Shown here one piece after another: positions 23,890 to 35,259 of a DNA stretch of 64,000 nucleotides. Position 1 is the stretch's first letter. Each line of letters begins with the position of its first letter. The position numbers were made by a program, and so were the translations under genes. Below the pieces are notes generated by a model that saw only the letters and a program-made list of their open reading frames with translations, did no database searches and had not been told where the DNA came from. The DNA comes from Saxidomus purpurata (taxonomy: Eukaryota > Mollusca > Bivalvia > Venerida > Veneridae), in contig JAFMSR010000002.1 in assembly GCA_022818135.1 (NCBI GenBank), positions 21,095,085-21,159,084 of the forward strand, written 5' to 3'.

Positions 23890-26800
23890 TTTATTTTTTT
23901 ACATTTTTTTTTCTGTTTTACTTATAATTTTCAGACTTTAAACCATTTTCAATGTTTTACAGCAAATAATCATAGAAAACTTCATTCATGTCAAACTTAT
24001 AAGGATAATGTTAATAACACAAACTGTATACATATTATTCGATAACGGTAAAGTCAGCAGTCGTGTCAGGTTTTGCTTGTACAACCAGAATTGGTTACTT
24101 TGGGTTATTTTCGGGCCATGCCTCAACATCAATCATCAACAATTTCTAGAATATTTACATGCCAGTTTTGTTTGTGGGCCCGCTGTGATACTTTGTATCA
24201 CTGTTTTTCTTGTTCAGTTATTAATTTACTCTGTGTCTTCTTTGATCTTGCTCATTGTTCAGTTTTTGCCTACAATTTAGGATAGGAATTTATTTTGTAT
24301 TATTGACACAATACACTCAACCCTATGGGCAAATCCCATAACTTTTGAATGACATTAAAAATTGTGCAAACTTTGAATTTTCAGTTCAGATTTGTAAAAT
24401 TCCACTTCTCAGTTATCATTCACAGCTATGATACTTTATAGGGTAGTTGAACATACATGTAGTCACTGAATGCAAAAGGTAAGCACATGGGTTCCTATCA
24501 AAAGTAAAGTTTACACATATGGTTAAAGGTCAAACTCTGTGGACATTTGTGTCTCCAGTTTGTTGATAACTTTACTCATGCATGGGTTGCCCTGATATTT
24601 ACACATGTATATGTACAGTCTGTGTTGTTCGACCCTCCAGCACTTTCAGTCCTTTGATTTTAAGTTGTGCTCAAAATTACTTGTATACTCGTATACACAT
24701 TTTGGATTAGCAAGCAGGTTGTTGCGTTGTCTACCAACGAGGAGTCTCCTTTTAGCCCAAGTGAATGTGTTAGAATGGAAATATATTTTACTTATCAGTT
24801 ATAAAAAAGCATATCGTGGTTTGTTTTTCAGATTCTTTAACCAGAAACGCAAACCTTCGGCCATTATGATAACGTTACATCTGATCTCCACCCTGCGATA
24901 TACTGCACATGTAATGGGTATCACTCATTATTATGTAAAATCTATTTCCTAAATGAACAATCACCTAGACGTGTAATTTGATTGCCCAATGAAATTTGTC
25001 AGCCGTCACTTTACAGAGAGCAGAACAGATAATTTATTTTTTGGACAAAACCAATGGTTTCCCTAACAAATACATCGAAAATTTGCATATCTGTTTGATA
25101 GTTCCTTTGTAAGATCCCGTATGTTTTCCGTTAATCGTTCATAGTTCTCGCGAAAATGTCATGATTTACAGAAAAATTATGAAAGAAAACTCAGGCTAAG
25201 AAATCATTCAGCCAAGCTAAAATCCCGACAGAAAGTTTTCATTTCGTACTATGACGACATTGTCAGAAATACATCCGCCAAAAGAATTCAATTGTAGAGC
25301 AGAAAAGTGCCTTGATGGAACTTGGAGGATGATTTACATAATGGTATTTTCTTGATCTCTAATGGCACACATTGACCAATTATGTAAATATTGGACTAAA
25401 TTGTCACTCTGTATATGGTTCGTATAAAACTGACTCGGAAATTGCGAAAGGTTCAGGTGGAACATAATAACTCATTGTATAATTTCAGTTTTCTGTTAGT
25501 TTTCTGGGAAAAGTCTTAAATAATCTCTTTAAAGAAAGCATGACTTATATACTTGCAAATTTCGAACAAAGCATGCCCGTTTTCTTTATGGACTTAAATC
25601 TTTCAGTATAAGACTATTTCACAATGTATCAGATTCTGTTCTTTTTGTGATCTGGAAACAGTACAATTATTTTTACTGTTCCAATGGTGAAAATTCAATT
25701 GATTTTTTTAAAGGTTTTGAAGGTTGCAGTATGCGGATTTTTGAATAAAATGTTAGCCTTATACTATATCGCTTTATTTGCACTGGTGGTAAATGTACCA
25801 AACTACGAAAAGATAGGAAACAGAATCTCAGTAAAACAGCTGACCATTCTAGAGAAAATATCGATAGGGCAAAATATATTATTATCGTTTTCGGGGATTT
25901 TGTAGTATATGGAAGCTAATCAAGCATTGATTATGCTGTGTCTGTTTTTGTACGTGCAATAACATGTTTACTATCTGTCAATACGCGTTAGTTATAAGCA
26001 TTATTGTATGAAAGTTGAACGAGATTCGCAAGTAGATTTTCCGCAACATTTTCAAGAATATTTGCGTTTATACCCCTGTCAGTGTTCTTGAATAACCTGT
26101 GTGTTGCTTGCGAATAATTTGCATTCGGCATATAACGCTAACTATCTATTATTTATAAAATAATATACTTTCAGTGATTAACGTTCCGGTTATGCAATAC
26201 TTGCCCGAGGTCTGGCGCTCACATTCAAATTTTTAAGTGGCAATTATGCGATAATCACCCGGCGAGAGCAGAATCAAAAGCTGATAAAACGTCTGGATGA
26301 CGGAAAACACCTTTTTCTTTATACAAAAGTTTGATTGTAGTGTTACTTTATTTAATATCATATGATTTATTGGCATCCATTTAAAACAGAAGATAAGACG
26401 GCTGATATACTAATTGAAGGGAGGGAGATGTATACCGAGCGTAATAAATGCCAAAAACCATACGACGATGCGGACGTCGTTTAAATGACGTCATGTTTGC
26501 TATATATATATGCTTTCTGATTTTCGACAAGTCATTGAAACAAACTCACTAAAAGTAGAGTTTGTAAAAATAAAAAAAAAACAGAAAAATTGTTGGTATC
26601 GATATGATATAACGATAATTTATTTTTAGAAAATATCACTTTTTGTGAAAATCATAACGTGATATTACAATGTACACCGAAACCAACAATTACCCACTAT
26701 GTATAAATTCAAAATAGCTGGGTTTTTTTCTGTGCATATCTAAAATAAACAAACAACAGCATAATTCCCAGACTTTTTAAGCTACATATTCTGATTAATT

Positions 26801-27538
26801 ACTGGACTCTAAGTTCGTTAAACTCATAGAAAATCTTGATTATGTCGATACCCGTCCCTGTGCCTTTTTCCTTAATTTGAGCTAACGACCGAGTTTTCAT
26901 ACATCAACTTAGTATGATTTCTTAAGTGTTTTACAAAAATAAGGAACACTTGATGCACTTGCCACACATTTTAACCACATGCTTACAACTAAATATTCGC
27001 CTTGCTACTCGCTCTGCATAATCTTGGTAGGGATACAAATCAGTTCAAATTCACGATTTTAAACAGCAAGGCAATTGCGGTGGTGAACAATCGTTTTACT
27101 TTTTGATCAATATCTCTAACAAATATGAATGACGTCAATGGTATGTGTATAGGTAACTTTCACTATGGTTCATTGACGTCAGCTGCGAAAGAAACAAATG
27201 AAGATTTATTTTTGTGACGCAGGTGGACACCCGCCTTTAAGTTGCTCCTTTAGTCTGTTTCCATATTACTCTGCTTTCTGTCCTATGTATCCACGAGATG
27301 TGAAAATGATTGTTTAGTTTAGCTCGAATTTAGGGACAGCTTAATGAATAAATAACAGTTATTCGGTCGAAAGGAAAATTAGTTTCTGTGCGGTAGTCGT
27401 AAATAGTCCCGGATAATAAGACATTAATTTTCTCTTTGGATTGCGTATTTGCGTGTAAAGACTCGCAGAGTGTAAGATATTTATACTAATTAAGGCAAGC
27501 ACTATCACACAATTCATGATCCTGGATTTACTAGCTTC
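23890..27538. other. Non-coding DNA; two CRE-type palindromes
   Basis: Frames at 24008-24285 and 24605-24952 have no recognisable protein character. GACGTCAATG (27131-27140) and CATTGACGTC (27171-27180) form a 10-bp inverted repeat, and GGACGTCG/TGACGTCA words occur near 26470-26490. A 40-bp phrase around TTTTGTGACGCAGGTG (27213) recurs at 32200. No gene could be supported. Confidence 0.4.
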
Positions 27539-27539
27539 A

Positions 27540-27690
27540 ATAAGATAAGATAAGACAATATTTATTTTGGTATGGAGTACATACATGGCTAAAACAAACA
27601 AGAATACAGTAAAACATTATCACTACATGAACATTATGACCATGGCATGCACATCAACACCAGGGATAATACAAAAAAAGTAAACTCTTA
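27540..27690 (-). mobile_element. LINE 3' tail fragment
   Basis: On the minus strand the sequence runs CATGTATGTACTCCATACCA, then AAATAAATATTG, and ends in tandem TCTTA units (27540-27556). An untranslated stretch ending in a short tandem repeat instead of poly(A) is typical of CR1/L2/RTE-type LINEs. No protein-coding part is attached, so it is a heavily 5'-truncated copy. Confidence 0.55.
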
Positions 27691-30600
27691 TTTCCATTGT
27701 GGTCCCTTAAGATACTTCGGTGTGGTAGTCGTGCGGTTAGTCGCGCGATGTTAACTAAGTGATTCCTTTTTATATAAGAAAGTTCTGTTTATAAGATGTA
27801 TTTCCATTTGGTTGGAAAACATATTATTTGCAAATAATCCAACAGTTGTTGGAATTCACATGAAACTAGAACTACATGTGTCACTAGAAATGAAAAATAC
27901 GCCAAAGTATGCGCTGGTCATTATAATAATACAAAACTCTGTGGTAATGTACAATACGACTAAGTACTTTAAAAAATCTTGCTGTGTGTTATTCAGGTTA
28001 TGTGATACTCATAGCTGCACTCGATAGCTTGGTCTTTTACTTGACAATGTCACCCTACTGCATACGTTTGTTTGCCTTTAAAAAGTATTCATATCAATTC
28101 AATGCTCAGGTTTCTAAGAATCCTTATCCTTGTTAAAGTTTTTAATGAAGCCGAACCAGTTTGACAGTATACATTGTATTAGTACAATGATAAAACATAC
28201 CGCTCGTTTATTGCGTGACTCAGCTATCGTATTCTGTGAAAAAAGTAACCTTTACATTTATTATTTGTATTAACAGTGCCTGTATAGAAGAAACAAAGAT
28301 AATGGTTTTCGGCGATGCCAATTCCGTGTATAGATCAAATGATACCAAACAAAATTAGAAAAAGGAAATGTCAAACAGTAATAATTTAACGACTAGATGA
28401 GGGCACTAATACTTTCTAGTTTGTACCGAAATGTGGCGCTTCATTAACATCCCCAGGGGAATTGGCTTTATAAATATATAGAATAGATAATTGTTTGATA
28501 CCAGCATGCTACTATTGCCTATGTCGTTGTTTTGACGTTCGCGCCAATTGGGTGTATTCGAGCTAAATGATTAATAACACAATACATGCCGTTGGCATCA
28601 AGTACGCAAAACAGACTTATTCTATGGGCTTTCAAACCTAACAATTGTACAGAACTAGGGCATGTTCAGTATTTCGGTTTACACATTTTTATAGTCTTAT
28701 TCAAGGTATTTGACAGATTATAATTATTGATCGTAAAGCTATTTTCGATAGAAAATAAAACTATTACGGGAACAATCAGAATGTTTGCATATATTAATTG
28801 CAGACTCTTTTTTGGAAAACTCGTTATCAGATACTGAAAAAATATCAGAAGAAAATTAAACTTAAAGGAGCTGTTTCCATATAAATTTAAAGGTCCATTA
28901 CTAATACCAAATTGAATTTTCTGGAATTGTAACAGGGTAATACAGTTCGAAACTGGCTTCTAAATTTTTCCAATGGCCGTGGAGAGTTTTTCATTGTTTG
29001 AAATACTGCTGCAGAAAAAACGAGTGAATATTTTTGTTTTTCCCTCAGATTGACTTGGGTGGTCTTTTTGTCTTACTTTCTTTTTATTGCATGTTGTAAA
29101 CAGAAAATATCAGAAATATACGTTGCACATCATTTTAATTGAAATTCTTTCAACTATGATTAAAAATAGACATGCTTATTCATGTACAACCTATTTACAG
29201 CCTCTTTCTATGATATTTCTGGAAAATTAAAAAGAAAAATCTACTTTCGTTTTTGAAATGGGAATTACAATTTATCAATTCTTTTGTTAAACTCAAATTT
29301 TCAACACAATAATTATGGTCACATTCGATGCAGTATGTCATATTTTTCTTCTGAGAAAACGCCCGTTACAATTCCTGAAGTCTTAGTAATGGAAGTGTAT
29401 TGAAGTATTTTACATGCGCGTTTCTTTCAAAAAGTAAATGCTCTTGTTTGCGGCATGTTTAAGCTGTCGAAAAGTCAACTTACTTTGTTCATAATAAAAT
29501 AGCAAACAAGTAGAACGTATGATACATGTAAAACATTCGCTGATATTGTTACGCATTTTTTACTATTTGTATTCACTTATTAGAAAGGTGGTTAAAAATC
29601 TATTGCAGTCTTAGAACCTACTTTAGCTCAACGTGAAATTGATATGAAGGTGATAAATTCTAGTAACTATAAAATAAATAGTTTCTCTTGACTGTTCTCA
29701 GCTGTTCTGACTGTCGGATCCCGTTTAATTAATGATTTTATAATGGTTCTAAATTCCTATTGTTAGTACTATTAAATGATAATCAATGCTATCGTGAACA
29801 GAATTCCTACAGGATATATATTTATTCATTTTGTCAATGTCATTTATTTTAATATGTGTCTTCCGTATCATCAAATCTACAGTCATTTTCTGTTTGTATC
29901 AAATTAGTCTACGACCTACCAGTTTCATGTTTTATAGTTTAATAAGACCGAAGCACAGTGTATCAAATGAAAGCAATTTACCATCTTTAAAATGAAAAAA
30001 GTCATTCTTGATAAACATCTATATTTCTGCAATTGTGCATTTGTGAACATTACAACTGATGCTCCTTCTTCGAAATGATTCAGCAGTTTTGTTTTTGTGT
30101 TTATGTTTAATACGACCTAAAGTGGTATCATTAGAACTATCGTTTAAACGTTAATAAATTCCTTGCGTTTAGAATCTCGGCTTTCCCTCAGGTAAAAATG
30201 CAAGCTAATATTGTCATTTGCTAGCGGCTTTTCTCTAGAGCAGCATTGTAAGATTCGCATTAACTAAACTGATAAAATAATTTGAAATTATTTGTTATCT
30301 TTGTGTTTGTAAATTCATCATAAGTATGAGTAGTATTTCAATACAGCAACAGTGACATTTTGGTAGTTAGTACACGCAAAAGTCATTTTCGAGTTATTGT
30401 TGATAATGATACTATCATGAACTAAAGTTATAATGAAATGACGTTCTATGATATAGGCGTTTACCGTTTATGTACGACTGTTGCCGGTAATAAAAGAACC
30501 TTGAAAAATACACTGATTCTAGAACATATAATTCATCTACATTTCCAGCAAAATTGTCATGCAGTCAAGAAGTCAGGATATAAAACCACACAAATGAATT

Positions 30601-30960
30601 TTATATCATTAAGGATGTTTTTTCCCCTTCAATTACTTTTTCCCAATTTTGAATTCTTTTACTCCTCCCTTTAGTGAAGTATGAAACAGAAAAAATGTAT
30701 TACATGTCAAGAAGAAATTATCGTGACCGTAGATGTTTTTATTGAAAAAATACTTTTGCTTCCACTATTTCTATAAAACTGACTTTACTTTGATAGAAAA
30801 AAGTAATTTGCTACCTCCTTCAAAAACACGCAGTCATATTTGATGCAATACGTATAATAATATTTAATGCTAAACTGAATCAGTTTTTGTTGACCTGAGT
30901 GTACTGCAATTCCTGTTAAAATATTAGTAATTATCTGTGCGGTCAGAATATCTCAAATTA
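27691..30960. other. AT-rich non-coding DNA, no gene seen
   Basis: No gene, RNA or repeat with definable borders could be supported. Confidence 0.5.
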
Positions 30961-30963
30961 ATG

Positions 30964-31069
30964 GTTGACGTCACAATCCCCTTTTCTAATGGCCGATTAT
31001 TGCAAAATTAACCGTGAGAATCCAATTTTGCAATAATCGGCCATTAGAAAAGGGGAGTGTGACGTCAAC
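30964..31069. repeat. Near-perfect hairpin with 46-bp arms
   Basis: The left arm 30964-31009 (starting GTTGACGTCACAATCCCC) and the right arm 31024-31069 (ending GGGGAGTGTGACGTCAAC) are reverse complements with a single mismatch, around a 14-base loop. ATTAAT lies just outside both arms (30958-30963 and 31074-31079), a possible outer extension or target duplication. Each arm ends in a TGACGTCA-type palindrome. Most likely a young foldback/MITE element. Confidence 0.75.
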
Positions 31070-31079
31070 AGCTATTAAT

Positions 31080-33210
31080 TTATATATTGAAGCCCTCGTG
31101 CCGTTATGCTCCTTTTGGGCCGAGTACCTCGTCTCTGCCCGGTTTAGCCAATAATTATCCTGAAAGTAGATTGCCATGCTATGTATTACAAATAATTATA
31201 TGAGACTATATAATTTATGTGTGTAAAATATGACAAGATTCTGTATCTTAACTAATTACATAGGGTAACAGTTAGATTACCATTGGTCAATCTGCAAAAA
31301 AAGGGTAACAGTATTGAGGTATTGAAACGTACACCTATCCAAATATAAAAAGGTAAAATATACATGAAGAAAACAAAAAGCAGCCTTAATTAAATCGATG
31401 ATGAACTGTTTAACAATGATTACCTCAATTTAGATAAAGATGACCAGATTTTAAATAATCATGTTTGAATCAAGATGCTGCAGCGGTGCAAAATACAAGT
31501 ACGATGCATATAATTATAGATATTAACACACACTTTATATCTCTCATGCCATTATTTTAAGAGGCTATACCAGCCGTGCAAACTTTTCATTTACAACTAT
31601 TAACGAGGGATATTATATTTCTGTTTTTTTATTTTTATTTTGGCCGAAACTGATTTTTTGTGTGTGTCAAAGCTTAATGTAAAAGAACATAGTAATATCA
31701 TCAGTCCGAAGGAACAGAATAGAGGTGTTTCAATGACATCATTATTTAGTATAAATAAATAAAGAATTGTTAAAATTAATAAATTTGCTTTATAACAAAA
31801 TTCAGCGTATCCGTTTATGTTCACTTGACAGACGAATTTCGAAATTACATATTTTTAAAATGAACTATTAATCTAAACTACAATAATGGAGAAAAAACAA
31901 ACCTTTTAAACTGACAGTCATGCGCTTCATTTACCCTGGATTAAATTATACGTTATTTCTTGAAGAAGTATACTGAAGCACTAAAACTGGTCACATATAT
32001 TGAATTTAAAGGTTATTGGTATAACCTGTCCTGGTGCATCTCTAAAAGAATATACTCTTGTGATACACATGAAGTCACTTTTCATTTAAAACTCATCTAA
32101 TATGAATGTAATATGAACTTGTAAATAAATTTTTAATTTCTAACGATTAAATTGTTTTAGAAAAGACATCTTAGGTCAAGCAAAACTGAAAATAATTAGC
32201 GATTTTGTGACGCAGGTGCTAACACTCGCTTGTAATTGCTTTTTTATGTTTTGCGCATAACGAAATTATCAATTGCAGACTGAAGTTATTTACTAAGATG
32301 GCATTGTGGTTAACGTGTTGACGGGACATAATATTTACTGGTTTTATACGTAAACGCCTTTACTGTGTTTCTGTTATCTGCATTAAGATTAGTTATGTAA
32401 TACAAATGCATTTTGCAATATACAAGAACATTAATTATTTGTAATTTTGCAGAAAACAAAGTAATTGTAATTTAAAACAATTCACCCTGAAATGATATGA
32501 CTTCAACTGTTTCTCATTTTGCCAGACACAATTTTGCAACCACAATGATAAAGCTAATACCATTGTGTTTAAATTCCGTGAGTTACAGGACCCGAAAAGA
32601 AATAAGAATGACTTCTTTGCAGTGTTTAAGTACATATTTTCATCCCATACTTTGCCTTCGAGCTTGTTAACAAGTACAACTATTTTATTACAATACACTG
32701 AAAACGCTCTTCGAGAAACGTGTCTTACATGGATTTAGGATCAATACAATGTATCAAGCCTATCCTGATTTTGTAGGAAACAAGAATGATTTGTTTTACT
32801 TGATGTATATATCCTTAAAAGATCGCGTTCCTTTATTGTAGTATGTCGTGACTGTTGCAAAAGGAAGTCTGAAAGATATTTATTTCTACAAAACAAGAGT
32901 TTGTTATTCAATCCATGGGAAACAGATTTGGAACAAGAGCGCCTAGTCATGTTTGATGTCTTTTAATAACAGGATAGTTAGGAAGACATTTTTGTGTGTG
33001 AGACATGATATCTCTGCAGATGTCACAAAAAACGTTTCCGCTGCTCCTCCTAATCAATTGGTTAGGAAATTCACTTCTGAAAATTGAGTTTCTGTAGTTT
33101 ATATCATTCTATAGCACCAAGAATCTAAATTTGAGGACATGACTAAGCAAGCAAAGAGCATTGGGCAAAGACGCTGATGCTATACGTGCCTCAGTCCATC
33201 CATAGCAGTG
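31080..33210. other. AT-rich non-coding DNA, no gene seen
   Basis: A weak 40-bp match to 27213 lies at 32199-32240. No gene could be supported; the frames are short and AT-driven. Confidence 0.45.
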
Positions 33211-33212
33211 AT

Positions 33213-33215
<3 letters not shown>

Positions 33216-33273
<58 letters not shown>
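33216..33273. repeat. (CT)n microsatellite
   Basis: About 29 uninterrupted CT copies. The open frame through it (33208-33396) is a Ser-Leu repeat and is not taken as a gene. Confidence 0.95.
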
Positions 33274-33275
<2 letters not shown>

Positions 33276-33675
33276 GAATGGAATGAGTGTTCGAGAGAGA
33301 TTCAATAAGCTACGGAACTTTCTTCGTAAAACTAAACTAAGAAAGAGTAAAGACTACATGCTGAAGGAGGCGGTTTTAGAAAAACAACATAATTGAGTAA
33401 TCGCCATCAAACAAAAATGTACAGAAACTGATAGACGGAATGTAAAGGGTACAACCACCAAAAAGACAGCTAGTGTTATAACCTTTTTAAAGTATGTTTG
33501 TTTATCTTTATCTTACGGAGTTTGTAAATAACATCTCCTTATTAATATAATAAGTTTGACAAGAGGCTTTGCTATCCAAAAAAGGTGAAATGAGTGTCTA
33601 GCTGTAACTCCGTCATGACTGGTATGAACCTCATTTCAAAGATCTAATTTTACCAAAATTCTCAAATGAGTACCT

Positions 33676-33880
33676 TTTAGCTCACCTGATCGCAGAGTGT
33701 CCATGGTAAGCTATGTTGACCGCTTGATGTCCGTCATCGTGCGTCGTCAACAATTCTCCTCCTTTACCCTTAGGCCAATTTCAATCAAACTACACAGGAT
33801 TGTTTCTTGGATGGTCCTTTACCAAAATTGCTCGCACGATTCATTTGCTTCATCAAACGAAATGCCCTCAGCCCTAAAAT
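33676..33880 (+). repeat. Dispersed AGCTCACCTG-type repeat, divergent copy
   Basis: It starts TTAGCTCACCTGATCGCAGA with GTCCATGGTAAGCTATGTTG, then CTCCTTTACCCTTAGGCCAA and TTTCAATCAAACTACACAGG. It is related to, but more diverged from, the copies at 14714 and 34330-34605. It lies immediately left of the ACAAGAGGGCC element. Confidence 0.55.
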
Positions 33881-34035
33881 AAACAAGAGGGCCATGATAG
33901 GCCTATATCGCTCATCAAACTACCTTGGCTAGAAAACAAGGGGTCATGATTCTAAAGTAATTCTATGAGGTCTACAACCCAATGCTAAGTAAAATTCCAA
34001 ATATCTACTCTCTGCCTGTCGGCCTTGTGGCTGTT

Positions 34036-34350
34036 CGAAGTTTTCCTTATATAAGCCTATATGAAAACAAAGTGACTTCCCCACTCCCGGGGAGGGTTAA
34101 TTTTGACAAGGGGGTCATGACTTGAACAATCTTAGTAGTGGTCCTATCTGATCTCTAGACCTTGCGGTTTCAGAGAAGAAGATCTTGTAAGTTTTTCCTA
34201 TATAAGCTTATGTAAAACCAAGTAACCCCCGGGCAGGGTCAACTTTGACCCGGGGTCATAATTTGAACAATCTTGGTAGAGGTCCACTAGCGAATGCCAC
34301 ATGCTAAATATCTAAGCTCTAGGCCTTGTGGTTTCAGAGAAGAAGATTTT
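34036..34350 (+). repeat. Tandem pair of about 155-bp units
   Basis: Two consecutive units share, in order, TTTTCCTATATAAGC-type sequence, CCCGGG, GACAAGGGGGTCATGA or GACCCGGGGTCATAA, TTGAACAATCTTAGTAG or TTGGTAGAG, and TTTCAGAGAAGAAGAT. A third, weaker unit precedes them from about 33900. Confidence 0.6.
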
Positions 34351-34605
34351 TAAAGTATTTTTCTTTAATTAGTATTTTGCTGCCATAGCAACCAGAATTC
34401 TGCATGGAATGGAATTTTTTGAACAACTTTGATAAAACTTAATACAAGAAACATTCTTGTAAAGTCTCATCAACATTGGCCCAGTGGTTTTAGAGAAGAT
34501 GTCGTTTGAAGGAAATGGTTCACGGACGCACGACTTACGATGGACCCCGGACGGTGAGTGATCCTAATAGCTCACTCTTGCACTTTGTGCCAGGTGAGCT
34601 AAAAA
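34330..34605 (-). repeat. Dispersed AGCTCACCTGG-type repeat, copy 2 (inverted)
   Basis: On the minus strand it starts TTTTAGCTCACCTGGCACAA and follows the same order as copy 1 at 14714 (GAGTGAGCTATTAGGATCAC, CGACATCTTC, GATGAGACTTTACAAGAATG, ATTCCATTCCATGCAGAATT). It sits nested inside the ACAAGAGGGCC element. Confidence 0.7.
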
Positions 34606-35203
34606 ACTCATGTAAACGACATCGCCTCCTTTACATGTATCATTAGTCCAAATTCAACCAAACTTCACAGGACTTTTTCTTATATAGTCCGCCACCGAAA
34701 TTGGGTAAATACGATTTCGCATGGCTGCACAAAATGGCCAAAAAGCTTTAAAGGAAATATTGAGCCCGTTTCAGCCAAAATCTAAAGGACTGTATCTTTG
34801 ATGATTCTCCACTAAAACTGCTCGAATGGTTTTGTCTTGCTGCAAGAAATTGCCACCAGAGCTTAATAATATTTGAAAAATAACCCTTTAAACGATATGT
34901 TCTTAACTACATGATTGTGCAATTCCAGCTCAACTGCACTCAACTGCACGGGATTGTCGCTTGGACAGTCTTCTGCCAAAATTGCCTACATAATTCTGCT
35001 CCAATGCATAATTATTATCTTTATTATCACAAATTGTTCATATCTGATAATGTATTGCAGATGTTCTCTGTTCACTCAATGACATGTGAGCAATATAAGG
35101 TCATCATAGCCCTCTTGTTTAAATTATTTGCAACTTTCAAGAAAGTAAGAAGAAAGATTGTACTATCTTATTTTTTAAGTGAAACTTGCAGATTTTATAT
35201 GGT

Positions 35204-35253
35204 TACATATTTGACTGTGTACATGTACTACATATTTGACTGTGTACATGTAC
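35204..35253. repeat. Tandem duplication of about 24 bp
   Basis: Two adjacent copies of CATATTTGACTGTGTACATG plus TACTA. A simple slippage duplication. Confidence 0.8.
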
Positions 35254-35259
35254 TTACAT

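Larger units (their letters stand above)
33881..35120. mobile_element. 1.24-kb repeat element with inverted ACAAGAGGGCC termini
   Basis: The left end AAACAAGAGGGCCATGATAG is mirrored at the right end by CATCATAGCCCTCTTGTTT (to 35120), with pairing extending inward over about 34 bases (ATATCGCTCA against TGAGCAATAT). The interior holds tandem units of about 155 bp (34036-34350, each with TATATAAGC, GGGTCAT, TTGAACAATCTT and GGTTTCAGAGAAGAAGAT) and a minus-strand AGCTCACCTG module. No coding capacity is visible. The termini match a very common bivalve repeat (from memory). AAAT on the left and AAATT on the right could be a target duplication. Confidence 0.6.

Noticed and set aside
24605..24952. 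A 115-codon frame
   Set aside because: No recognisable domain, irregular Cys/Leu/Tyr-rich composition, and no splice or promoter support.
33208..33396. A frame with a Leu-Ser repeat
   Set aside because: It is produced by the CT microsatellite. The remainder has no recognisable character.
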